Of a stretch of 64,000 nt of DNA, positions 35,768-45,018 are shown one piece after another. The notes under the pieces were generated by a model, which saw only the letters and a program-made list of their open reading frames with translations, was not told where the DNA came from and searched no databases. Every line of letters begins with the position of its first letter. Position 1 is the stretch's first letter. The position numbers and the translations under genes were made by a program. Source of the stretch: Salicibibacter cibarius (GTDB taxonomy: Bacteria; Bacillota; Bacilli; Bacillales; Marinococcaceae); the NCBI RefSeq assembly GCF_016495725.1, contig NZ_CP054705.1, positions 558,001 through 622,000 of the forward strand, in the 5' to 3' direction.

Positions 35768-36436
35768 ATGAGCCTCGTTGTGAAGTCCGAACCGTTTCAT
35801 ATTCAGGCCTATAAAAATATTAAAAACTTACTTTTGGCAAATGAGTTCTCATCAGGAGAACAACTGACTGAAATAGGACTGGCTAGAAAATTGGGGGTGA
35901 GTCGAGGTCCTGTCCGAGAAGCGATCCGCATGTTACTACAAGACGGCTTGGTTATTCAAAAAGGTGTGCATATTCATGTGCTAGATCCAACTTTTAAAGA
36001 TGTTGAGGACCTCTATCTTTGCAGAAAAAGATTAGAGCCCCTCGCAGCTGGACTAGCAACTGAAAAAATGTTGCAGGATAACAAAAACAGGTTAATAGAA
36101 ATCATTGAAAAAACGAAACACAATTTAAAAATGAATGAATTGGGAACTGTGGTTGAGTTAAATACAAAATTTCACGAACTAATAGTTCATTCATCAGAAA
36201 ACCAACAGCTGATTCAATTCATGGATTTAATAGCTGCAAAAACAGTTTACATGAGAAACAGTATTTTAAGAAACTATACACGTGAAGCTGCCTTTATTGA
36301 GGAACATGAGAAAGTTGCTCAAGCAATTTTGAATAACAATAAGGACCAAGCCGAATTAGAAATGACGCAACATATCCAGAATGATTTAGAGGCATTTTAT
36401 CCTCTTTTTGAGAAAACAGACATAAAGGATGAATAA
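35768..36436 (+). CDS. GntR-family regulator with FCD ligand domain
   Basis: 222 residues. N-terminal winged HTH (about 12-75: LTEIGLARKLGVSRGPVREA) and an all-helical FCD domain with metal-ligand histidines in FHELIV, EEHEKV and TQHIQ. FCD regulators sense carboxylic acids and usually control their own catabolic operon. It is first in that operon, with CoA-transferase and lyase genes next, so its ligand is likely the operon's acid substrate. Good gggggagaggatt ribosome site. Confidence 0.9.
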   Translation: MSLVVKSEPFHIQAYKNIKNLLLANEFSSGEQLTEIGLARKLGVSRGPVREAIRMLLQDGLVIQKGVHIHVLDPTFKDVEDLYLCRKRLEPLAAGLATEKMLQDNKNRLIEIIEKTKHNLKMNELGTVVELNTKFHELIVHSSENQQLIQFMDLIAAKTVYMRNSILRNYTREAAFIEEHEKVAQAILNNNKDQAELEMTQHIQNDLEAFYPLFEKTDIKDE

Positions 36437-36441
36437 AAAAC

Positions 36442-37638
36442 ATGAGCAAAACGTTAGAGGGAGTTAAAGTTTTAGAATTAGGAGGTTTAATTGGTGGTCC
36501 GTTTGCAGGGAGACTACTCGGGGAATTCGGTGCGGATGTCATAAAAGTCGAACCACCGGGGAAAGGTGACCCACTTCGGGACTGGCGTCATATCTATGAG
36601 GGAACATCACTCTGGTGGCGACTTCAATCTAGAAATAAAAAATCGGTTACTGTCAATTTAAAAATTGAAGAAGGTCAGGAAATTATTAAGGCTCTAGTTA
36701 AAGAGTGTGATATTGTTGTTGAGAATTTCAGGCCAGGGACGATGGAGAAATGGAACTTGGGATATGATGAACTGTCCGCAGTCAATCCAGGTCTTATTAT
36801 GATCAGGGTTTCAGGTTATGGTCAAACTGGACCTTACCGGGACAAAGTCGGGTTTGGAAGTATCGGTGAGTCAATGGGAGGACTCCGTTATATCACGGGA
36901 TACCAGGATCGGCCCCCAACGAGAGTAGGAATCAGCCTTGGCGATTCTCTTGCAGCGATGTATTCAGTCATCGGTGCGATGATGGCTCTTTATCACCGTG
37001 ATATAAAAGGAACTGGAAAAGGCCAGATGATCGATGTTGCGCTTTACGAGGCCGTGTTCAGTTTAATGGAAGGAACACTGCCTGAGTATGACAAGCTCGA
37101 TGTCGTCCGCGAAAGAACGGGTTCATCATTGCCGGGGATAGCACCTTCCAATACGTATAAGTGCAGCGATGGAAAATACATTGTCATTGGTGGGAATGGT
37201 GACGCTATTTTCAAAAGACTGATGAACGCAATTGGACATCAGGAGCTTGTGGAGGATGTCCGCTTCCAAAGTAATAGCGGACGGGCAGAACATGTAGATT
37301 TCCTTGATCAGGTTATAGAAGATTGGACAAAAACTGTCGAGTTTGAAAAGGCTTTAAAAACGCTTGATGAAGCGGGAGTGCCTGCAGGTCCTATTTACAG
37401 CATTAAGGATATCGTCAATGATCCGCATTATCTAAGCAGGGAAATGATACAGCACTTTCAAATGAATGGAGGAGAGTCACTAAAAATTCCGGGTATTGTA
37501 CCAAAAATGAGTGAAACACCGGGTGAAACGAAATGGCTGGGTCCTAGTCTGGGGAAACATACGGATGAAATCATGAAAAGCTGGCTCACTTATAGTGATG
37601 AAAAAATTAAAGAACTAAAAGACAAAGGAATTATATAA
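36442..37638 (+). CDS. CaiB/BaiF-family (type III) CoA-transferase
   Basis: 398 residues. Family features: VLELGGLIGGPFAGRLLGEFGADVIKVE-like N-terminus (residues 10 onward), NKKSVTVNLK, ENFRPGTMEKW, and the catalytic-aspartate region VGISLGDSLAAM. It moves CoA between acids, here probably activating a dicarboxylic or hydroxy acid with succinyl- or acetyl-CoA. The adjacent HMG-CoA-lyase-like gene suggests the product is a 3-hydroxy-3-methyl-type acyl-CoA (HMG-CoA or citramalyl-CoA). Only 5 bp separate it from the regulator. Confidence 0.9.
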   Translation: MSKTLEGVKVLELGGLIGGPFAGRLLGEFGADVIKVEPPGKGDPLRDWRHIYEGTSLWWRLQSRNKKSVTVNLKIEEGQEIIKALVKECDIVVENFRPGTMEKWNLGYDELSAVNPGLIMIRVSGYGQTGPYRDKVGFGSIGESMGGLRYITGYQDRPPTRVGISLGDSLAAMYSVIGAMMALYHRDIKGTGKGQMIDVALYEAVFSLMEGTLPEYDKLDVVRERTGSSLPGIAPSNTYKCSDGKYIVIGGNGDAIFKRLMNAIGHQELVEDVRFQSNSGRAEHVDFLDQVIEDWTKTVEFEKALKTLDEAGVPAGPIYSIKDIVNDPHYLSREMIQHFQMNGGESLKIPGIVPKMSETPGETKWLGPSLGKHTDEIMKSWLTYSDEKIKELKDKGII

Positions 37639-37660
37639 AACCCTGGGAGAGTGAGCTGTT

Positions 37661-38572
37661 TTGCAAAAGATCACACTTCAAGAAGTAGTGACAAGAGATG
37701 GGTTTCAAATTGAGGAACAGTTTGTTACGACAGAGAAAAAAATCGAATTAATCAACCGATTAAGTGAAGCAGCTGTAGATAAAATTGAAGTCACCTCATT
37801 TGTTTCGCCTAAAGCTGTACCTAATTTGAGTGATGCAAAAGAGGTGATGAACGGGATTAATCGGACGCCTGGAGTGACTTACAGTGCGTTGGTTCTAAAT
37901 CTAAGAGGAACAGAACGTGCAGCGGAGTGCGGAGTAGAGGAAGTCAATCTTGTCGTTTCGGTTAGCAATACTCACAATAAAAAAAATGTTCGGCGAACCA
38001 CAGAGCAATCGTTTGAGAACTTTCAAGAGATGATGGACTATTTGTCCAGTACAAAAATGAGTGTAAACGGAACGTTGGCTACTTCCTTTGGGTGCCCATA
38101 TGAAGGAGACGTTTCCGAAGACAAAGTTCTTCGTTTAGTGGATCAGTATCTTGAATTAGGTGCAACAGGCATAACGTTGGCTGACACAACGGGGATGGCA
38201 ACGCCTAAACAGGTATTCGAGTTATCCGAAAAGGTGTTGAAGCGTTGGGCGTATCTGCCTCTAGCTCTTCATTTTCATAATACAAGAGGAATGGGGCTTG
38301 CAAACGTTATGGAAGGAATTCGTGCTGGGGTGACCCGTTATGATGCTTCTCTTGGTGGATTGGGAGGCTGCCCGTTTGCGCCGGGTGCAACAGGGAACGT
38401 CTGCACCGAGGATCTTGTTCATATGCTTACTTTCATGGGTTATGAAGTTGGAGCAAATCTTGACCAGCTGATAGATTCGGCTAAGTATTTGCAAGATGTC
38501 CTTGGTCATGAAGTGCCGGGACAGGTAATTAAAGCAGGAAAAATAACAGATCTTCATCCTATATCTGAATAA
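37661..38572 (+). CDS. HMG-CoA lyase-family protein
   Basis: 303 residues, TTG start after ggagag. TIM-barrel lyase features: [12 protein letters not shown] (metal/substrate Asp), [12 protein letters not shown] (metal histidines) and the signature [20 protein letters not shown] with the catalytic cysteine loop. It would split a 3-hydroxy-3-methylacyl-CoA into acetyl-CoA plus an oxo-acid. With the CoA-transferase before it and a leuCD-like isomerase remnant after it, citramalate or citraconate breakdown to acetyl-CoA and pyruvate is an attractive alternative to HMG-CoA cleavage. Confidence 0.88.
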   Translation: MQKITLQEVVTRDGFQIEEQFVTTEKKIELINRLSEAAVDKIEVTSFVSPKAVPNLSDAKEVMNGINRTPGVTYSALVLNLRGTERAAECGVEEVNLVVSVSNTHNKKNVRRTTEQSFENFQEMMDYLSSTKMSVNGTLATSFGCPYEGDVSEDKVLRLVDQYLELGATGITLADTTGMATPKQVFELSEKVLKRWAYLPLALHFHNTRGMGLANVMEGIRAGVTRYDASLGGLGGCPFAPGATGNVCTEDLVHMLTFMGYEVGANLDQLIDSAKYLQDVLGHEVPGQVIKAGKITDLHPISE

Positions 38573-38594
38573 TAACAAAGTGGGGAGAGATATA

Positions 38595-39251
38595 ATGGCC
38601 ACGAAGACTCTCTTTGAAAAAGTGTGGGATAAGCATATGATCGAGGCACAAGTGGAACAACCGCTTTTGTTTATAGACCTTCACCTGGTGCACGAGGTCA
38701 CATCTCCACAGGCTTTTTCGCTCCTTCGTGAGCAAGGACGTACAGTCAGACTTCCGGATTTAACATTTGCAACAAAACCGATCATAATGTTCCGACAACA
38801 GGTAGAAATAGCCCGATTGCTGATCCTCTGGCTAGAAAGCAAGTTGAGTTTTTGACTGACAACTGTAAAGAATTCGGCATACAAGAGAAAATGCTGTATG
38901 GGCTCTTCAGGATTACGGTTTTAAAGTGATTATACTACCCCCTTCATTCGCCGATATTTTTAAAATCAACTGCTCAAAAACGGGGTTATTATTGGTTGAA
39001 CTAGACCAATGGAATCGTTGACGATCTTTTTAAAAAAGAGAAAAACAATCCTGGACTTTCGTTGCGAGTTGATCTGGAAAGCCAAATTATAGAGAATGAG
39101 TCCGATTGGAAAGTGTCGTTCTCCATTGATCCTCATTCGAAAGAAGTTGTTAAACGGGTGGGATGACATTTCTCTTACTCTCCAAGCGGAAGAAAATATT
39201 AAGAGATTTGAACAACAACGGCCATTCTATATGGGTCCGTTTGTTTCCTGA
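38595..39251 (+). pseudogene. Fused remnant of leuC and leuD (3-isopropylmalate dehydratase type)
   Basis: It starts with a proper LeuC N-terminus ([15 protein letters not shown], then [15 protein letters not shown]). Near 38776-38780 a one-base loss shifts the frame, after which TDHNVPT and NCKEFGI continue LeuC in another frame to about residue 100. At ~38900 the sequence jumps into LeuD ([32 protein letters not shown]), which is itself broken by stops and shifts until 39251. About 370 LeuC and 90 LeuD codons are missing. The intact pair was probably a third enzyme of this operon, hydrating or isomerising a branched dicarboxylic acid. Confidence 0.85.
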
Positions 39252-39354
39252 TAACCGAATCCTAGTTAGAAGTAATAAGTGGAACACCATATTACTGAAA
39301 GATAAATAAGGCTGTATCTTTGTCATTTATAACATTTGAGGAGGTATATAATAT

Positions 39355-40350
39355 ATGTTTAAATCATACTTTATGAGTACTAAGATAATTTTAGTATTAG
39401 GGATGCTTTCAATATTCATTACCGCTTGTGGCAATGAAGAAAGCACCGAACAAGAAGATGGAACTTTTACATTTACAGGGACAACAACACTAGAAGAAAG
39501 CGATCTTTTAGCTCAAGCATTCTTTATGTTTGAGGAAAAAATTGAAGAAAATTCCGACGGAAGAATTGAGTTAGATTATCGTGGAGGACCAGAAACAATT
39601 CCCGACGATGAAATTGGAGACGCAATCAGAAGCGGGGCGATTGATTTCACTGTCACTCCAGCTGCTTACTATGCTGGTAGCGTCCCTGAAGGATTAGCTC
39701 TTAGCTATTCAGAAATTGATACAGAAACTGAGTTGGAACGAGGCGGGATCGATTATTTAGATGAAATTCATCAGGACAATTTAAACGCAAAATTGTTAGG
39801 CAGAGGCGCTGAAGTTAATTTTGGTATATATACACAAGATGAAATAATATCTTTAGAGGACTTTGAAGGAATGAGAATCAGAGGTACTCCTACCTATGAG
39901 CCAATGACTAACAGGCTTAATGCAGAAATGGTGTCTATGTCCGGGGGAGAAATGTACGAGGCACTTGACAGGGGGGTAATAGATGGATTTGGTTGGACTG
40001 CTGTAGGTATGACAGATATGGGACTTGAAGAGCAAGTAAATTATAAACTAGCTCCTGAATCAGAATTTTATAGAATGGACGTCGTTAATTTAATAAATTT
40101 GGACAAGTGGAATGAACTCCCTGAAGATTTACAGCAAATAATGATCGAAACACAAAGGGAAGTTGAAGATGAAATGCATGAAGTTACGGACGAATTCTTA
40201 CAAGAAGAAGAAGAAATCCTCGAAAATACAGAGATTGAAGAAGTAGACCTTGGAGATGAATTTTTAGATGTTGTTAATGACGCTGGATGGGACTTTATTG
40301 AAAATAACGTGGAGGATAGCGTGGAATTAGAGGAATTGTTCAGAGAGTAG
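39355..40350 (+). CDS. dctP: TRAP transporter solute-binding lipoprotein (DctP), system 1
   Basis: 331 residues. Lipoprotein signal with lipobox FITAC (Cys25), followed by a very acidic linker (NEESTEQEDG), as expected for an extracellular protein at high salt. TRAP-type ligand domain with MRIRGTPTYEPM holding the conserved Arg for carboxylate binding. It binds an organic acid outside the cell and hands it to DctQM. A second, broken copy follows 373 bp downstream, before dctQ and dctM. Confidence 0.9.
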   Translation: MFKSYFMSTKIILVLGMLSIFITACGNEESTEQEDGTFTFTGTTTLEESDLLAQAFFMFEEKIEENSDGRIELDYRGGPETIPDDEIGDAIRSGAIDFTVTPAAYYAGSVPEGLALSYSEIDTETELERGGIDYLDEIHQDNLNAKLLGRGAEVNFGIYTQDEIISLEDFEGMRIRGTPTYEPMTNRLNAEMVSMSGGEMYEALDRGVIDGFGWTAVGMTDMGLEEQVNYKLAPESEFYRMDVVNLINLDKWNELPEDLQQIMIETQREVEDEMHEVTDEFLQEEEEILENTEIEEVDLGDEFLDVVNDAGWDFIENNVEDSVELEELFRE

Positions 40351-40723
40351 TCATTGAAGGCGATAATATGGATTACCCCTCTTCCACATAACGTATCTTT
40401 ACACGATGAACATCATTGAACGCACCATAATGGAATTGAAATAGCGTGGCAATCGATGAACAGGTAACAGAGTAAATCTTCTATATCCCATCCATGACAA
40501 CGACCGATGGGCAAATGAAAATAAGTGATGTGCAAGCGCTGATGATAAGATCCAAGGTATGAGTGAAAAACGTTATTGAAAACTGAACGAAGCCCCATCC
40601 AAATATGAACCATAACCTTCTATTAATTTAATATATTTCTTGATGGTCCGTAAAGACTGTTGAAGATTAGATGAAATCAAAAATCCGCGCTAATCGATTA
40701 ACAAATCCTTGAGGAGATATATA
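40351..40723. other. Gap between the two dctP copies
   Basis: 373 bp without a gene I can support. A minus-strand frame (40413-40613) ends in a plausible protein-like stretch but has no ribosome site or recognisable family. It may be debris from the event that duplicated dctP. Confidence 0.4.
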
Positions 40724-41720
40724 ATGTTTAAATCATACTTTATGAGTACTAAGATAATTTTAGTATTAGGAATGATTTCAATATTCATTGCCGCTTGTGG
40801 CAATGAAGAAAGCGCCGAACATGAAGATGGAACTTTTACATTGACAGGGACTACAACAAATGATGAAAATGATCTGTTAGCTCAAGCATTCTTTGTGTTT
40901 GAGGAAAAAATTGAAGAAAATTCCGACGGAAGAATTGAGTTAGATTATCGTGGAGGACCAGAAACAATTCCCGACAATGAAATTGGAGACGCAATCAGAA
41001 GCGGGGCGATTGATTTCACTGTCACTCCAGCTGCTTACTATGCTGGTAGCGCCCCTGAAGGATTAGCCCTTAGTTATTCAGAAATTGACACTGAAACAGA
41101 GTTGGAACGGGGCGGGATAGGATTATTTAGATGATCTTCATCAAAATAAATTAAACGCAAAATTGCTAGGTAGAGGCTCCGAATATGGATTTAATTTATA
41201 TACCCAAGAAGAGATTACATCTCTAGAAGACTTTGAAGGAATGAGAATAAGAGGTACCCCTACTTATGAGGCGATGATTAATAGCCTTAATGCGGAAATG
41301 GTATCATTTCCGATGGGGGAAGTGTATGAGGGTCTTGACAGAGGAGTGGTAGATGGATTTGGTTATCCTGCTATTGGGATAACAGACGTGGGGCTCGAGG
41401 AACAAGTTAATTATCAATTAGCCCCCGAATTAGAGTATTATAGAACGGATGTGGTTAATTTAATAAATTTGGACAAGTGGGATGAACTCCCTGAAGATTT
41501 ACAGCAAATAATGATCGAAACGCAAAGAGAAGTCGAAGATGAAATGCATGAGGTTACAGATGAATTCTTACAAGAAGAAGGGGAGATCCTTGAAAATACA
41601 GATATTGAAGAGGTAGATCTTGGAGATGAATTTTTAAATTTTGTTAATGAAGCTGGATGGGATTTCATTGAAAATAATGTTGAGGAAAGTGAGGAATTAG
41701 AAGAATTGTTTAGAGAGTAA
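40724..41720 (+). pseudogene. Second dctP copy, broken by a one-base insertion
   Basis: The first ~390 bases are almost identical to the copy at 39355. At about 41117-41121, gggataggattat replaces gggatcgattat: one added G shifts the frame and stops it at 41134. The correct frame resumes (LNAKLLGRGSE...) and runs to 41720. Removing one base restores a 331-residue DctP. The middle third is more diverged than both ends, suggesting gene conversion. A sequencing error cannot be excluded. Confidence 0.85.
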
Positions 41721-41777
41721 GTCGTTAGGGGTCTACTGATACTTAGACCCCTATAAAAAATAAGAGGTGTCCTATTT

Positions 41778-42296
41778 ATGAGCATAACTAAAAAAGTGAA
41801 TTTTTATTTTGACCTTGTTCTTTCAAAAATTGAAAATCTTTTTTTATTCATTTCGTCAATTTTACTAATTTTGATGGTCACTATTATTACCTTAAGTGTA
41901 CTAGGAAGAACGTTCTTTAATACTCCCTTCGCGTGGACAGTCGAATTTAGTGAGTACATCATGTTATATATGACTTTTTTTACACTGGCTTGGATTTTAC
42001 GACAAGCAGCCCACGTCAAAATTGATATGGTTGTTAACTTATTTAATTCGCGGGTTAGAAAAGTGATAAATTTAATATCAAGCGGGTGTTGTCTGCTAGC
42101 AAGTATATTTTTAACCTATTTCTCATTCATAGTTTCATTAGATTATATACAAAGAGGAGATATAATGTATAGATTGGTCCCGCTCCCAGAATATATACTT
42201 TATTTACCGATATTTGTTGGAAGTGCACTTTTAACTTTTCGATTAATTGCTCAGATTTTAAATTATACCTTGTACGACGAACAAGAAATATATTAA
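41778..42296 (+). CDS. dctQ: TRAP transporter small membrane subunit (DctQ), system 1
   Basis: 172 residues with four hydrophobic segments and the DctQ motif RTFFNTPFAWTVEFSEYIML. It bridges the binding protein and the large channel subunit. Followed 14 bp later by dctM. Upstream is the frameshifted dctP copy, so the intact copy at 39355 probably serves this pair. Confidence 0.9.
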   Translation: MSITKKVNFYFDLVLSKIENLFLFISSILLILMVTIITLSVLGRTFFNTPFAWTVEFSEYIMLYMTFFTLAWILRQAAHVKIDMVVNLFNSRVRKVINLISSGCCLLASIFLTYFSFIVSLDYIQRGDIMYRLVPLPEYILYLPIFVGSALLTFRLIAQILNYTLYDEQEIY

Positions 42297-42310
42297 CGGG
42301 GGGCTAATAA

Positions 42311-43636
42311 ATGGAATGGTATGTAACTTTGATAATTTTTTTCGCGATATTTCTCTTGTTAGTTGTTGTAGGTGTACCCGTTGCTTTTTCATTTTTAATT
42401 ACTAATTTTATTGTAATTACTTATCTAATCGGATTTGAAGTTGGATTAGAACAACTGATTCAAAGGACCTCAGGTGCATTAACTGATTTTTCGCTAACTC
42501 CAATTCCTTTATTTATTTTAATGGGTGAGCTACTATTCCAATCAGGTATTGTTTTCGCTACTTTAGAAATTTTAAATAAATGGTTAAAAAAATTACCTGG
42601 TCGTTTAAGTGTACTTTCGATAGTAGGAGGGACTATGTTTGCCTCCTTAAGTGGCTCTAGTATAGCGAACACTTCGATGTTAGGTTCAGTACTGGCTCCA
42701 GAAATGAAAAAAATGGGGTATCAAACATCAATAAGCTTAGGTCCGATCATGGCAGCTGGGACCTTAGCTATGATAATACCTCCTAGCGCAATGGTGGTGT
42801 TGCTGGGGGGGATTGCTTCAATCGCTGTAGGTCCTCTTCTATTGGGAGGTGTGGTACCAGGGTTGTTACTGGCAGCTTTGTTTATAGTGTATATAATTAT
42901 ACGTTGCCTTATTAATCCTAGTCTAGCACCTACTCACACAAGCAAAGAAGATATAAAGGAACCTTTTTCTTTAAAATATTTTTTCTTAACTTTGTTTAGA
43001 GATATATTACCCCTCTTTGTTATTACTTTTAGTGTTCTTGGTATTATTTTATTTGGTATAGCTACACCAACAGAAGCTGCAGCTGTCGGGGTTATAGCTT
43101 CTATAGTAGTGATAGTTTTGAAAAGTAGATTGAACAAAGATGTATTAAAAAAATCATTTAACGGAACTTTAAGAATCAGTGGAATGATCATGTTTATTGT
43201 AGCAGCATCCGTTGGGTTCGGCCAACTGTTGTCTTTTTCCGGAGCTACTAGAGAGATGGTTGCTTTTATAGAATCACTAAATATGTCAGTCATTCAATTA
43301 GTAATTATATTTCTAATAATAACTATTATTTTGGGTATGGTTATTGAACCTATTTCTTTAATGATGATCACTGTTCCATTATTTATGCCGATACTTGCAG
43401 CTTTAGATGTAAACTTGATTTGGTTCGGTATAATGCTATTAATTTCTTATGATTTAGGAAATCTTACACCTCCTGTTGGAATGTTATTGTTTGTGATGAA
43501 AGGTGTTAGACCAGAGGTTCCAATGCCTCATATTTATAAGAGCATAATCCCATTCTTTTTGATTGAATTAACAATGATTGTATTAATATTAATTTTCCCT
43601 CAAATTGTATTGTGGTTACCAAACCTAGGTGGATGA
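42311..43636 (+). CDS. dctM: TRAP transporter large permease (DctM), system 1
   Basis: 441 residues, about 12 membrane segments. Family motifs: LTPIPLFILMGELLF, GGTMFASLSGSSIANTSMLG, IPPSAMVVLLGG, TPTEAAAVGV and LGNLTPPVGMLLFV. Na+-driven import of an organic acid. Its stop lies 2 bp from the left end of the following IS1595-type element, which may have cut off genes once downstream. Confidence 0.92.
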   Translation: MEWYVTLIIFFAIFLLLVVVGVPVAFSFLITNFIVITYLIGFEVGLEQLIQRTSGALTDFSLTPIPLFILMGELLFQSGIVFATLEILNKWLKKLPGRLSVLSIVGGTMFASLSGSSIANTSMLGSVLAPEMKKMGYQTSISLGPIMAAGTLAMIIPPSAMVVLLGGIASIAVGPLLLGGVVPGLLLAALFIVYIIIRCLINPSLAPTHTSKEDIKEPFSLKYFFLTLFRDILPLFVITFSVLGIILFGIATPTEAAAVGVIASIVVIVLKSRLNKDVLKKSFNGTLRISGMIMFIVAASVGFGQLLSFSGATREMVAFIESLNMSVIQLVIIFLIITIILGMVIEPISLMMITVPLFMPILAALDVNLIWFGIMLLISYDLGNLTPPVGMLLFVMKGVRPEVPMPHIYKSIIPFFLIELTMIVLILIFPQIVLWLPNLGG

Positions 43637-43638
43637 CA

Positions 43639-44671
43639 TTAATAAATTAAAATGAGTACCCCTTTTGCTCAGAATAACTACTCTTACGAACGTACGTGTG
43701 ATATAATATAATCACAAACAAGCGTTTGAATAGGTGCGCAAAATGGCTAACTATCAACAGATGAGCTTTGTCTCTTTTCAAAAACAGTTTCCGACAGAAA
43801 AAGCTTGTCACGATCACCTATTCAACCTGAAGTGGAAGGATGGATTCTGCTGTGAGACATGCGGCCATGGCGCTTATTTTGAGACAAAAACACGGAAACA
43901 CCGCCTTTACGAATGTAAAGCATGCCGCTATCAATCAACCGTCACCGTTGGAACCGTGATGGAGAAAACGCGTACCGATCTTACCAAGTGGTTCATCGCT
44001 ATCTACATGATTGCTCATGATAAGAGAGGGATCTCCGCGCATAAGCTCTCGGGAGACATTGAAGTGTCTTATAAAACGGCTTGGTTGATGCTTCACAAAA
44101 TCCGGCAGGCTATGAGAAAACGCGATGCCGCATATACCCTCGCCGGTATTGTTGAATTGGATGATGCTTACTTTGGTGCGCCCACAGAAGGCGGAAAGCG
44201 CGGTCGCGGCACGGAAAAGACCAAAGTGTTGGTTGGGTTGTCGTTGACCAACCAGGGCCATCCACGTTATGTAAAAATGGAAGTGACCCCTGATATCAAA
44301 GGGGAAACCTTGGTCAAAGTTGCAGAGAAATGGATCGTGCAAGGGTCCACGATCAGCAGCGATGCTTACCGTTCCTATCGGGCGTTGGCTGGTGCTGGCT
44401 TCAATCATGAGTATCAGATGTATGATGTCAAAGAAACACCGGATCATTTACATTGGCTGCACACCGTGCTTTCCAACGCCAAAGCATTTGTGGGCGGAAC
44501 CTTTCACGGTCTTGACGCTAAGCACCTTCAAGCCTACTTAGACGAGTTTTGCTATCGTTTCAACAGGCGAAAATTCAAAGGGGAATGGTTCAGCCGTTTA
44601 ATGACGTTGTGTGCCTCAACGGAAACGATCACTCATTCTGAGCTAGTGGGATAATCATTTAAATTAATAAA
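43639..44671 (+). mobile_element. IS1595-family insertion sequence, ~1033 bp
   Basis: 39-bp imperfect inverted repeats at 43639-43677 and 44633-44671 agree at about 30 positions, best at the inner part (gctcagaat). The right repeat overlaps the end of the transposase gene. No target duplication was found at these boundaries (ggatgaca against ccgtatat), so either the ends are a few bases off or one flank was rearranged. Confidence 0.8.
43743..44654 (+). CDS. IS1595-family (ISXO2-like) transposase
   Basis: 303 residues from ATG 43743. N-terminal zinc ribbon (CCETCGHGAYF ... YECKACRYQ) followed by the ISXO2-like DDE domain: first Asp in VELDDAYFGAP, second in ISSDAYRSYRAL, and the His/Glu region after HWLHTVLSNAKAFVGGT. 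Uninterrupted, so likely active. An earlier in-frame start at 43734 is possible. Confidence 0.92.
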   Translation: MANYQQMSFVSFQKQFPTEKACHDHLFNLKWKDGFCCETCGHGAYFETKTRKHRLYECKACRYQSTVTVGTVMEKTRTDLTKWFIAIYMIAHDKRGISAHKLSGDIEVSYKTAWLMLHKIRQAMRKRDAAYTLAGIVELDDAYFGAPTEGGKRGRGTEKTKVLVGLSLTNQGHPRYVKMEVTPDIKGETLVKVAEKWIVQGSTISSDAYRSYRALAGAGFNHEYQMYDVKETPDHLHWLHTVLSNAKAFVGGTFHGLDAKHLQAYLDEFCYRFNRRKFKGEWFSRLMTLCASTETITHSELVG

Positions 44672-45018
44672 CCGTATATAGTGAATCTTTCTAGTCTTAG
44701 GCATTGTAATTAATAATAGTAAGTACTCGATCAATTATTATATGTCGCCGATTTTCTTTTGAGTTGAAAGTTTTAAAAGTTAGCCAGTCTTTTGTCTACA
44801 AGAATATTTGTAGAGTTTAGAGCATTCCTGTTATAAAATTTTAGCGAACTGCTACTGGAGAAAAGATTACTATCACCTTACATAAGGAGGCGAAACAGTT
44901 AGTTAAGGACGTAGGTCAAGATACAGTTAGCTAAAAATAATGTAGCACAATTTTAATAGGAAAGATCGGTTATTCAAATTGCATAAATATTCTTGATAAA
45001 ATAAGGGAGAGGTTAATT
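44672..45018. other. Gap between the IS1595 element and the amidase
   Basis: 347 bp, AT-rich. A short plus frame at ~44855-44933 (EKITITLHKEAKQLVKDVG) reads like the tail of a lost gene but cannot be named. It contains gttagttaagga (44897-44908), resembling half of the proposed TetR operator. The amidase ribosome site is aagggagagg. Confidence 0.35.

Noticed and set aside
40413-40613. Minus-strand gene between the dctP copies
   Set aside because: Protein-like in part but no start signal or family; may be debris.
43935-44447. 170-codon minus-strand frame
   Set aside because: Antisense shadow of the IS1595 transposase.
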